The notes beneath the pieces were generated by a model. It searched no databases. It was not told the origin of the DNA and worked only from the letters and a program-made list of their open reading frames with translations. From NCBI GenBank assembly GCA_021781695.1, contig JAJXWG010000055.1, forward strand, positions 1 to 8,968: a stretch of DNA of 8,968 bases, in the 5' to 3' direction. Below, piece after piece: positions 1-5,085 of the stretch. The translations under genes and the position numbers were made by a program. This stretch comes from Pseudomonadota bacterium. Lineage in GTDB: Bacteria; Pseudomonadota; Gammaproteobacteria; Burkholderiales; Gallionellaceae. The first letter of the stretch is position 1. The number at the start of each line of letters is the position of its first letter.

Positions 1-125
1 ACGAACATCGGCAGGCAGATGTCGTGTTCCTCGAAGCGATACAGGCTGGTCGGATCATGCAATAACACGTTGGTGTCCAAAACAAACAACTTGGTATCGG
101 ATACCGTTTTTTTGCGTTGACGCAT
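1..125 (-). CDS. PIN-PhoH family protein (PhoH2/YlaK type), N-terminal fragment
   Basis: Only the first 41 codons are present; the gene continues beyond the left edge. After a basic start (MRQRKK) comes LFVLDTNVLLHD, the opening strand of a PIN ribonuclease domain with its first metal-binding Asp at residue 17, followed by LYRFEEHDICLPMFV. This run is typical of the long PhoH proteins that join an N-terminal PIN domain to a C-terminal PhoH ATPase/helicase domain; such proteins are thought to act in RNA unwinding and cleavage. The ATPase half is outside the window, so this part is inferred. The start is supported by an AAGGAA Shine-Dalgarno at 130-135, which overlaps the stop codon of the peroxiredoxin gene upstream. 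The two genes are 9 bases apart and probably form one transcript. A stand-alone PIN toxin (VapC-like) is less likely given the conserved LYRFEEHDI stretch. Confidence 0.82.
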   Translation of the reverse strand, partial: MRQRKKTVSDTKLFVLDTNVLLHDPTSLYRFEEHDICLPMF

Positions 126-134
126 GAGCTTCCT

Positions 135-593
135 TTATTTTAGGGTTGAAATGAAATCCAGCACTTCCTGGGCATGGCCGTCGGCCTTGAGTTTGCGCCA
201 TTCCTGGCGCATTGTGCCCGTTTTGTCGAAGACGAAGGTGCTGCGCTCTATGCCTAACACCTGCTTGCCATACATGTTCTTTTCCTTGATCACGTCAAAT
301 TGCCTGCAGACCTTCTCGTCCTCATCCGACAACAGTTCGAAGGGGAGTGAGAATTTTTTCTTGAAGTTTTCATGGGACTTCATGCTGTCCCTGGAAATGC
401 CGACGATGACGCAGTCAGCCTGTTGAAACTGGGTATACAGGTCGCGAAACTGTACTGCCTCGGTGGTGCAGCCTGGCGTGTCGTCCTTGGGGTAGAAGAA
501 GACCACGAGGTTCTTGCCGAGTGCCGAGGCGGCCGTGAAGATGGCGCCGCTGGTTGCGGGCAGGGAAAAGTCGATCGTGTTGTTTTCTGGCAT
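135..593 (-). CDS. bcp: Thiol peroxidase, PrxQ/Bcp-type peroxiredoxin
   Basis: A 152-residue cytoplasmic peroxiredoxin that reduces H2O2 and organic hydroperoxides, of normal length for the Bcp/PrxQ subfamily. The thioredoxin-fold active site is FYPKDDTPGCTTEA, with the peroxidatic Cys at residue 42, the conserved Thr39 and Pro40 before it, and Arg near residue 112 in GIERSTFVFD. The Cys that often lies five residues after the peroxidatic Cys in Bcp proteins is Val47 here. Remaining cysteines are Cys61 and Cys96, so the enzyme is either 1-Cys or uses a distant resolving Cys. The frame is open upstream to an ATG at 686, but the family start matches MPENN at 593, preceded by a weak GGAAAA. It is transcribed with the downstream PIN-PhoH gene and is divergent from tadA. 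Confidence 0.93.
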   Translation of the reverse strand: MPENNTIDFSLPATSGAIFTAASALGKNLVVFFYPKDDTPGCTTEAVQFRDLYTQFQQADCVIVGISRDSMKSHENFKKKFSLPFELLSDEDEKVCRQFDVIKEKNMYGKQVLGIERSTFVFDKTGTMRQEWRKLKADGHAQEVLDFISTLK

Positions 594-630
594 GATTTTC
601 CGGTCAAGGTGCGCGTATGAGATGTTCGAT

Positions 631-661
631 ATTATGTCAGAAACGAAAGCCCGCGTTGCAA
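631..661 (-). promoter_or_regulatory. Possible sigma70 promoter for bcp-phoH
   Basis: Reading the minus strand, TTGCAA (656-661) is followed by CATAAT (631-636). The spacer is 19 bases, longer than the preferred 17, so the call is weak. It would give a leader of about 30 bases before the bcp start at 593. It lies in the 132-base divergent gap between bcp and tadA. Confidence 0.35.
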
Positions 662-709
662 AAATTACCGGCGTGCAGTTCTGCATGGTATCAATCCGGC
701 AGGCGGGGT

Positions 710-715
710 TATACT
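710..715 (+). promoter_or_regulatory. -10-like hexamer immediately upstream of tadA
   Basis: TATACT matches the sigma70 -10 consensus at five of six positions and ends 10 bases before the ATG at 726. No good -35 hexamer is visible at 16-18 bases upstream. Transcription from here would begin only a few bases before the ATG, giving a leaderless or almost leaderless tadA message. Confidence 0.4.
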
Positions 716-725
716 GCCGCCTGCG

Positions 726-1268
726 ATGATTTCAGTGGATGCAAGTGGTTTTATGGGTGATGTCGATTTTATGCGCACAGCGCTGGAACTGGCAGGACAG
801 GCTTTTGCGATGGGCGAAGTGCCTGTGGGTGCGCTGGTGGTGAAGGACGGGATGATCATCGGCCGGGGATACAATGCGCCGATCTTGAGAAACGATCCGT
901 CTGCCCACGCCGAGATGCAGGCCTTGCGGGAGGCGGCGCAACATATTGGTAACTATCGTCTGCCAGAATGCGAACTGTTTGTCACCCTGGAGCCTTGCCT
1001 GATGTGTGCCGGTGCGATCATGCATGCGCGCATTGCCAGGGTGGTTTATGGCGCGGCAGATTACAAGACCGGCGCCTGCGGCAGCGTGTTGAACGCGTTT
1101 GCCGAGAGTCGTCTGAATCATCATGCAAGGGTGACGGGCGGTGTGCTGGCCGACGAGTGCGGCCTGATATTGAGCAATTTTTTCGCGATGCGCAGAATTC
1201 AGAAAAAAGCTGGAGCCGGGAGTCAGGAATCGGGATTGAGTGAGGCTGGAATGGATTATGAAGATTAA
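726..1268 (+). CDS. tadA: tRNA-specific adenosine deaminase TadA
   Basis: A 180-residue enzyme that converts the wobble adenosine 34 of tRNA-Arg(ACG) to inosine, an essential step in decoding CGN codons. The zinc deaminase signature is complete: His61-Ala-Glu63 (HAE) and PCLMC with Cys91 and Cys94 as zinc ligands; the EVPVGALVV strand, Asn50 and the MRR segment near the C-terminus also fit TadA. The start is uncertain: ATG at 726, 753 or 771. None has a strong Shine-Dalgarno; the hexamer TATACT at 710-715 favours leaderless initiation at 726, while 753 would give a more usual N-terminus. The last 20 or so residues (AGAGSQESGLSEAG) look like a non-conserved tail, encoded by a short degenerate heptamer repeat. 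The gene overlaps the next one by 11 bases, which suggests translational coupling. Confidence 0.96.
   Translation: MISVDASGFMGDVDFMRTALELAGQAFAMGEVPVGALVVKDGMIIGRGYNAPILRNDPSAHAEMQALREAAQHIGNYRLPECELFVTLEPCLMCAGAIMHARIARVVYGAADYKTGACGSVLNAFAESRLNHHARVTGGVLADECGLILSNFFAMRRIQKKAGAGSQESGLSEAGMDYED
1211..1238 (+). repeat. Degenerate heptanucleotide tandem repeat (GGGAATC-like)
   Basis: Four consecutive 7-base units can be read as TGGAGCC, GGGAGTC, AGGAATC and GGGATTG. They differ from one another by two or three bases, so the array is imperfect. It lies within the last codons of tadA, just before the start of the overlapping L,D-transpeptidase gene, and encodes the non-conserved TadA tail. Confidence 0.45.
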
Positions 1269-1737
1269 TATTCATATTTCGATCCAGCAGCTTGAATTGC
1301 TTGACGATGCAGGGCGCTTGGCGAGCCGCTATGCGGTTTCCACCGCGCAAAATGGCGCGGGTGAACAGTCGGGCAGCTATTGCACGCCGCGCGGCCGGCA
1401 CATCATACGCGCAAAGATAGGGGAGGGCTGCGCCGAGAATACGGTGTTCGTGGGGCGCCGTCCGAGCGGTGAAATCTATACTCAGGCTTTAGGCGAAAAG
1501 TTTCCTGGGCGGGACTGGATACTCACGCGCATCCTGTGGTTGTCCGGTTGCGAGGTGGGATATAACCGGCTGGGAAGTTGCGATACCATGCGCCGCTATA
1601 TCTACATACATGGCATGCCCGACAGCGAGCCTGTGGGTGTGGCAAAATCACATGGCTGCATACGCATGCGCAATGCGGATCTGCTCGCCCTGTTCGAGCG
1701 AGTTGCTGTCGGAACGGCCGTCGAGATCATCGAATGA
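1258..1737 (+). CDS. Small L,D-transpeptidase (YkuD-fold) protein without signal peptide
   Basis: A 159-residue protein consisting of little more than a YkuD catalytic domain. L,D-transpeptidases form 3-3 crosslinks in peptidoglycan or attach proteins to it through a catalytic Cys. The active-site motif is clear: YIYIHGMP with His118, then SHGCIRM with His132, Gly133 and catalytic Cys134. The N-terminus (MKINIHISIQQLELLDD) is not a signal peptide or membrane anchor, although the known enzymes act in the periplasm. The protein may use a non-classical export route, may act on cytoplasmic muropeptides, or may have another acyl-transfer role; the sequence does not decide. The ATG at 1258 lies inside the tadA end (overlap 1258-1268); an in-frame GTG at 1240 is possible but less convincing. 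The GNAT gene follows after 13 bases. Confidence 0.88.
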   Translation: MKINIHISIQQLELLDDAGRLASRYAVSTAQNGAGEQSGSYCTPRGRHIIRAKIGEGCAENTVFVGRRPSGEIYTQALGEKFPGRDWILTRILWLSGCEVGYNRLGSCDTMRRYIYIHGMPDSEPVGVAKSHGCIRMRNADLLALFERVAVGTAVEIIE

Positions 1738-1750
1738 GAAAAGGAGCAGC

Positions 1751-2185
1751 ATGAGCCATACTTTCACGGTTAGCCTGGTTTGCTGGCACGATGGCGAACC
1801 GCTCTTGAAATCCGTGCGCCAGGCAGTGTTCATCGACGAGCAGGGCATTTCGCCTGAGCTTGAATGGGACGGGCTGGATGAATCTTGCCGCCATGCGCTG
1901 GTATTGAGTTCGCAAGGCGAGGCGATCGGTTGCGGCCGCATGCTGGCTGATGGCCACATCGGACGCATCGCCGTACTGCCTGCATGGCGCCATCGGAAAG
2001 TCGGGACGGCTGTTGTTGAGGCATTGCTGAGCCATGCGCGCGCGCAGGGTTATCCAGCCGTGGATGTCGATGCGCAACTCCATGCCGTGCCGTTCTACAA
2101 GACGTTCGGGTTCGAAGAGGAAGGGGAGACTTTCCTGGATGCGGGTCTGCCGCACATCAAGATGCGCTTGAAACTTTCCGAGTAG
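1751..2185 (+). CDS. GNAT family N-acetyltransferase (ElaA/YjcF-like)
   Basis: A 144-residue single-domain acetyltransferase using acetyl-CoA; the acceptor is unknown. The N-terminal helix VRQAVFIDEQGI followed by E-x-E-x-DGLD and HALVL is characteristic of the ElaA/YjcF branch. Motif A is GRIAVLPAWRHRKVGTAVVEALL, with the pyrophosphate-binding loop RHRKVG at residues 80-85 in place of the common Q/RxxGxG/A form. Motif B follows with QLHAVPFYKTFGF (109-121), where Tyr116 is in the usual position of the general acid, and the protein ends with the branch-typical AGLPHIKMRL. The start is fixed by a strong AAGGAG at 1741-1746. It is the third gene of the tadA run, 13 bases after the transpeptidase stop. 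Length is normal for the family and no signal peptide is present. Confidence 0.92.
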   Translation: MSHTFTVSLVCWHDGEPLLKSVRQAVFIDEQGISPELEWDGLDESCRHALVLSSQGEAIGCGRMLADGHIGRIAVLPAWRHRKVGTAVVEALLSHARAQGYPAVDVDAQLHAVPFYKTFGFEEEGETFLDAGLPHIKMRLKLSE

Positions 2186-2194
2186 CTGGCATTT

Positions 2195-2209
2195 TGAGGC
2201 CGTGCCTCA
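2195..2209. terminator. Inverted repeat between convergent genes, possible weak terminator
   Basis: TGAGGC-CGT-GCCTCA forms a perfect 6-base stem with a 3-base loop in the 21-base gap between the GNAT gene and ygfZ. The right arm contains the ygfZ stop codon (2207-2209). Neither strand has a T tract after the stem, so it is not a standard intrinsic terminator. It may still act as a bidirectional 3' stabilising hairpin for the two converging transcripts. Confidence 0.4.
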
Positions 2210-3214
2210 GGCTGACGGCAGCGTATAGGGCAACGGCTCGAAATGCAGTATTGCGCCATCCGGTGAACCCAGGTGTATCGGGTGCGCGTCGTGGCTTGCG
2301 ATCTGCACCACCGCAAGCACATCGTATCCGCCGTCAGGGGCTGCGACTGCATTGGCGATCATCCCGCTGGATTGTCCTGCCATGTCCTCGCTGTAGAGGT
2401 GGTCGCCCGGATTTGCAATACTATCCACATGCGCAAGATACATGCGCCGCTTGAGCTTGCCAAGGTAGTGCATGCGCGCGACGATTTCCTGCCCGGGGTA
2501 GCAGCCTTTCTTGAAGTTGATCCCGCCTATCAGATCGAAATTTACCATCTGCGGCACGAACTCTTCCTGGGTTTTTTCGACAATCACGGGGATGCCTGAA
2601 CGGATGTTGAGCCAGTCCCAGCATGGGCTGCCTACGGGTTTTGCATGGCTTGCAAACTCCTGCCAGAGCGTTCCGGCATTTTCAAGCGTGGTGCAAAGCA
2701 TGAAGCGCGCTTCATCGAGTCTGATCACAAGGGTGTTTTCTGTCCTTGCCACGCCAAGCAATTCGCTGCAATCCATGGGCGGCTTTATGGTGGGGCCGGA
2801 GATGCCCAATGCGATTCGTTCGTCCTGAACAATCTTTACCTTGGCGCGCAACACATACATGGAGAGCTTCTTGCGCAGCATATCTGTGAGCGTATCGGGC
2901 AGCAGCAGGAGGTAGTCATTGTCCTCCATAAAGATCAGAAAACTTGCCAGCATCCTTCCCTTCGCGGTATTGAAGCTGGAGTACTGCGCGCGGGCAGCGG
3001 TGACTTCCTTGATGTCGTTGCTCAGGAGGTTCTGCAGAAAGCTCTGCGCATCTTCTCCGGATACGCGCAGGATTGAAAATTGCCCGAGGTCGCACAGCGT
3101 GTCCTGTTTCGATGTCGCAGCAAGTTCTGTTTGGATGTCGCCGAAGTGGCTTACGTTCCCGTCTTCGATGATTGCACCCTGTGCGGCCAAAAATTGTTGC
3201 CAGTCTGCTTGCAT
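2207..3214 (-). CDS. ygfZ: tRNA-modifying/Fe-S maintenance folate-binding protein YgfZ
   Basis: A 335-residue GcvT-like protein of the YgfZ family, which binds tetrahydrofolate and supports assembly or repair of certain Fe-S enzymes, including the tRNA methylthiotransferase MiaB. The family signature K-G-C-Y-x-G-Q-E is present as KKGCYPGQEIVAR, with the essential Cys at residue 238; it is followed by the expected YLGKLKRRMYL. The N-terminal aminomethyltransferase-like region includes LCDLGQFSILRVSGEDAQSFLQ (40-61) and FNTAKGRMLASF. The start at 3214 (MQADWQQFLAAQGA) matches the family's usual beginning; longer in-frame extensions would run into the cyclase gene. No clear Shine-Dalgarno precedes it. 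It lies 38 bases downstream of the cyclase stop and is probably in the same transcript, and it converges on the GNAT gene. Confidence 0.93.
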   Translation of the reverse strand: MQADWQQFLAAQGAIIEDGNVSHFGDIQTELAATSKQDTLCDLGQFSILRVSGEDAQSFLQNLLSNDIKEVTAARAQYSSFNTAKGRMLASFLIFMEDNDYLLLLPDTLTDMLRKKLSMYVLRAKVKIVQDERIALGISGPTIKPPMDCSELLGVARTENTLVIRLDEARFMLCTTLENAGTLWQEFASHAKPVGSPCWDWLNIRSGIPVIVEKTQEEFVPQMVNFDLIGGINFKKGCYPGQEIVARMHYLGKLKRRMYLAHVDSIANPGDHLYSEDMAGQSSGMIANAVAAPDGGYDVLAVVQIASHDAHPIHLGSPDGAILHFEPLPYTLPSA

Positions 3215-3252
3215 GATGAGTTTGGTGAATATGAAAGAGCGAATGATACTGG

Positions 3253-4626
3253 CTAGAGGGTCTCGAGTATACCGCGATCGATCAGGAACCTGCCCAGGTG
3301 CCGGTCGTCGCGATTGGAATGGTTGAGCATCCATTCTGCCAGAGCAAGTTTGATGCGGAAACTGGTGTACCAGCGGTCGCCTGCATCCGCCGCGATCTCT
3401 TCGCTGAGTCTTGTGAAAGAATTCAGGTAGGAATGATGCTGCGCGATGTGGTCTGCCGCGAAAGGATAGTGATGCTCCCCCATCAGCCGTTCTTCATGCT
3501 TGAAGTGCTTGCGGATGCTGCCTTCAAGTTTGTGCAGCAGCGCTGTTGTATGCTCATCCCCGCTCATGAATGCATCGTGCAGCGCTTCCATCAGGCTGAT
3601 CAATTCGCTGTGCTGAGCGTCAAATTCAGAGATGCCCATTTGATATTCGCCGCGCCAAGCGATATCCCCGGTGAATTCCTCCGAGCCGTTGTAAAGGCCG
3701 GTCTTCAGGAAATCTTCGCAGCGCTGCAGATAGACTCTGGCGGGGATGTCTGCCGGGTTGTCGCGCAAAATCTCTTCGAGCATGGGGCGTGCGCGAAATG
3801 CATCGCGGCTGTGGTAGCGGGCCAGCGCTTCCTCGAATTTTCTCAATGTGCGCGACTTCTTTTCGCGTACATCGGGCGCGTCGTGATTGAACACCTCGTA
3901 GATGGGTTCGGGATGCGTCTTGTAGGCAACCTTGACGCGGCCCAGATGGCGCACCAGAAAGTTTTCCGGTTCGTATAGGCTGTAGAGCGTATGCTCGCTG
4001 ATCAACAGCGGCGTGCCATAGGTCTTGGTCAGGGTTTGCAGGCGCGATGCGAGGTTGACGGCATGGCTGATCACCGTGCCTTCCATGCGGTTTACCCCGC
4101 CTATCACACCCAGCATCAGCAATCCGGTATTCACGCCTATGCCTATGCGTATCGCTGCATAGGTTGCGCGCTCCCTCCCGGCATTGTAATCGTCCAGCCT
4201 TGCGAGCATGGACAGTGCAGCGCTCAGCGCATCGTCCGCCGTGGCAGGAAACAGCGCCATGATTGCATCGCCCATGTACTTGTCGATGATGCCGTGATGC
4301 GCGGTGATGACGGGATTCATTACCGAAAAATACGAGTTGATCATGTTAAAGGTCTGCTGCGGCGTCATGCTCTCGGACAGCGAAGTGAAGTCACGGATGT
4401 CGGTGAACACGACGGACATGGATTTCTCGACCTGGTCTCCCAGTTCCACGTCCTGTATGTCGGTCTTTCCCAGAAAGTCGATCAGATTGCGCGGCACGAA
4501 GCGCATCAGGGTGCGCTCCAGCAGTTTCAGCCTTGCGCGCGTGCCGGCATGCGCCTCGCGTTCGGCGGAAAGCTCGAGAGATATGTCTTCAGAATGGACT
4601 TCGGTGGTTTCGAAATCGGGACTCAT
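3253..4626 (-). CDS. Class III adenylate/guanylate cyclase fused to a hemerythrin domain
   Basis: A 457-residue soluble signalling protein with no membrane segments. A short helical N-terminus (15-45) leads into RFVPRNLIDFLGK, the usual entry to the catalytic domain (about 68-247). Metal-binding Asp76 (FTDIRDF) and Asp120 (KYMGDAIMALF) are present, as are Lys116 and Thr184 at the purine-specifying positions and Asn191 and Arg195 of VNLASRL. This set fits a class IIIb adenylate cyclase. Residues 255-310 form a TPR-like linker ending in YLQRCEDFLK. The C-terminal hemerythrin domain (about 322-450) has all seven diiron ligands: His339, His374, Glu378, His393, His397, His436 and Asp441. The protein likely makes cAMP under control of O2, NO or redox state at the diiron site; the direction of control is unknown. 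It lies downstream of a small Ser/Gln-rich gene and upstream of ygfZ. Its start has only a weak CAGG upstream. Confidence 0.93.
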   Translation of the reverse strand: MSPDFETTEVHSEDISLELSAEREAHAGTRARLKLLERTLMRFVPRNLIDFLGKTDIQDVELGDQVEKSMSVVFTDIRDFTSLSESMTPQQTFNMINSYFSVMNPVITAHHGIIDKYMGDAIMALFPATADDALSAALSMLARLDDYNAGRERATYAAIRIGIGVNTGLLMLGVIGGVNRMEGTVISHAVNLASRLQTLTKTYGTPLLISEHTLYSLYEPENFLVRHLGRVKVAYKTHPEPIYEVFNHDAPDVREKKSRTLRKFEEALARYHSRDAFRARPMLEEILRDNPADIPARVYLQRCEDFLKTGLYNGSEEFTGDIAWRGEYQMGISEFDAQHSELISLMEALHDAFMSGDEHTTALLHKLEGSIRKHFKHEERLMGEHHYPFAADHIAQHHSYLNSFTRLSEEIAADAGDRWYTSFRIKLALAEWMLNHSNRDDRHLGRFLIDRGILETL

Positions 4627-4690
4627 GGCCTGTTGATAGTCAAAGCATGCATGAGCCGCCTGTCCGAAAAATTTCTAACGTTGCTTGAGA

Positions 4691-4990
4691 TCAGGCATAA
4701 GTGCTGACGCGCCCGTTTCTGGTGTCGCCTTCGATGGCCGGTATGCCGGGCCGATTGCCGGTATCTTTTGGCGTCTTGCTGGCATGGGAACTCTGTTGTG
4801 CCTGATTCGCCTGAGAAGAGTTGGAGTGCTGCGACTGGCTTAGCTTCCTGCCCTGTTCTGACAGGGTCACGATCGTGGAGGACTGCGAGTCTTGCTTGGG
4901 CGGTTTTGCTGAAGGCGATTGCACCTGCCCGGACAGGGAATTGGCCGGGTTGCTTGATGCTGGATTGAGGTTGGCGCTTGAGATAGGCAT
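4691..4990 (-). CDS. Small Ser/Gln-rich, probably disordered protein of unknown function
   Basis: I do not recognise a characterised family. The 99-residue product is rich in Ser, Gln, Asn, Pro and Ala and has no signal peptide, membrane helix or Cys. One short hydrophobic element stands out, STIVTLSEQGRKLS at about residues 37-50, which may form a helix; it resembles in general pattern the V-x-L-S segments of FlgM-like and other small proteins, but this is not enough for a name. The C-terminus ends GRVSTYA. The gene looks real: AAGGGG at 4997-5002 lies 6 bases before the ATG, and a good sigma70-type promoter is present at 5026-5054. An upstream in-frame TTG at 5005 is unlikely because the Shine-Dalgarno sits between it and the ATG. 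The cyclase-hemerythrin gene follows after 64 bases with no terminator seen, so the two may be cotranscribed. Confidence 0.72.
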   Translation of the reverse strand: MPISSANLNPASSNPANSLSGQVQSPSAKPPKQDSQSSTIVTLSEQGRKLSQSQHSNSSQANQAQQSSHASKTPKDTGNRPGIPAIEGDTRNGRVSTYA

Positions 4991-5025
4991 CGCATTCCCC
5001 TTCAAGAGAATTGGTCTGGGAGCGA

Positions 5026-5054
5026 ACTTTACTGCGTTTTTTGTTTTATGGCAA
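5026..5054 (-). promoter_or_regulatory. Sigma70-type promoter for the small gene and probably cyclase-ygfZ
   Basis: On the minus strand, TTGCCA (5049-5054, five of six to TTGACA) is followed after exactly 17 bases by TAAAGT (5026-5031, four of six to TATAAT). The spacer is A-rich. Initiation about 7 bases later would give a leader of roughly 30 bases containing the AAGGGG ribosome site. This is one of the best promoter matches in the window and is back-to-back with the start region of the ABC binding-protein gene. Confidence 0.6.
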
Positions 5055-5071
5055 CGGCTGCAGGCTTAGGC

Positions 5072-5077
5072 TAAACT
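5072..5077 (+). promoter_or_regulatory. -10-like hexamer immediately upstream of the ABC binding-protein gene
   Basis: TAAACT fits the TANNNT pattern and ends 8 bases before the ATG at 5086. The -35 candidate at 17 bases (TGGCAA, 5049-5054) is poor on this strand. No Shine-Dalgarno lies between the hexamer and the ATG. If used, transcription would start within about two bases of the start codon. Confidence 0.35.
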
Positions 5078-5085
5078 CTCGCGCC

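Noticed and set aside
594..686. N-terminal extension of the peroxiredoxin to the ATG at 686
   Set aside because: The extra 31 residues do not match PrxQ proteins, and they would cover the likely promoter.
3215..3334. N-terminal extension of ygfZ up to 3334
   Set aside because: It would overlap the cyclase 3' end and add 40 residues with no family match; MQADWQQFLAAQGA is the normal family start.
3961..4100. His188 of the cyclase taken as loss of a substrate-specifying Asp
   Set aside because: Counting back from Asn191, the purine-specifying position is Thr184, as in class IIIb enzymes; His188 is a variable position, so no loss of function is implied.
4627..4690. Gap between the small Ser/Gln-rich gene and the cyclase examined for a terminator
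   Set aside because: Only a short GCATGC palindrome is present; no stem with a T tract on the minus strand.
3298..4707. Two long plus-strand open frames (226 and 238 codons) antisense to the cyclase gene
   Set aside because: They share a frame and mirror the cyclase coding sequence; the translations show no domain and are rich in His, Arg, Gln and Val, as expected for shadows. The minus-strand frame has clear domains throughout.
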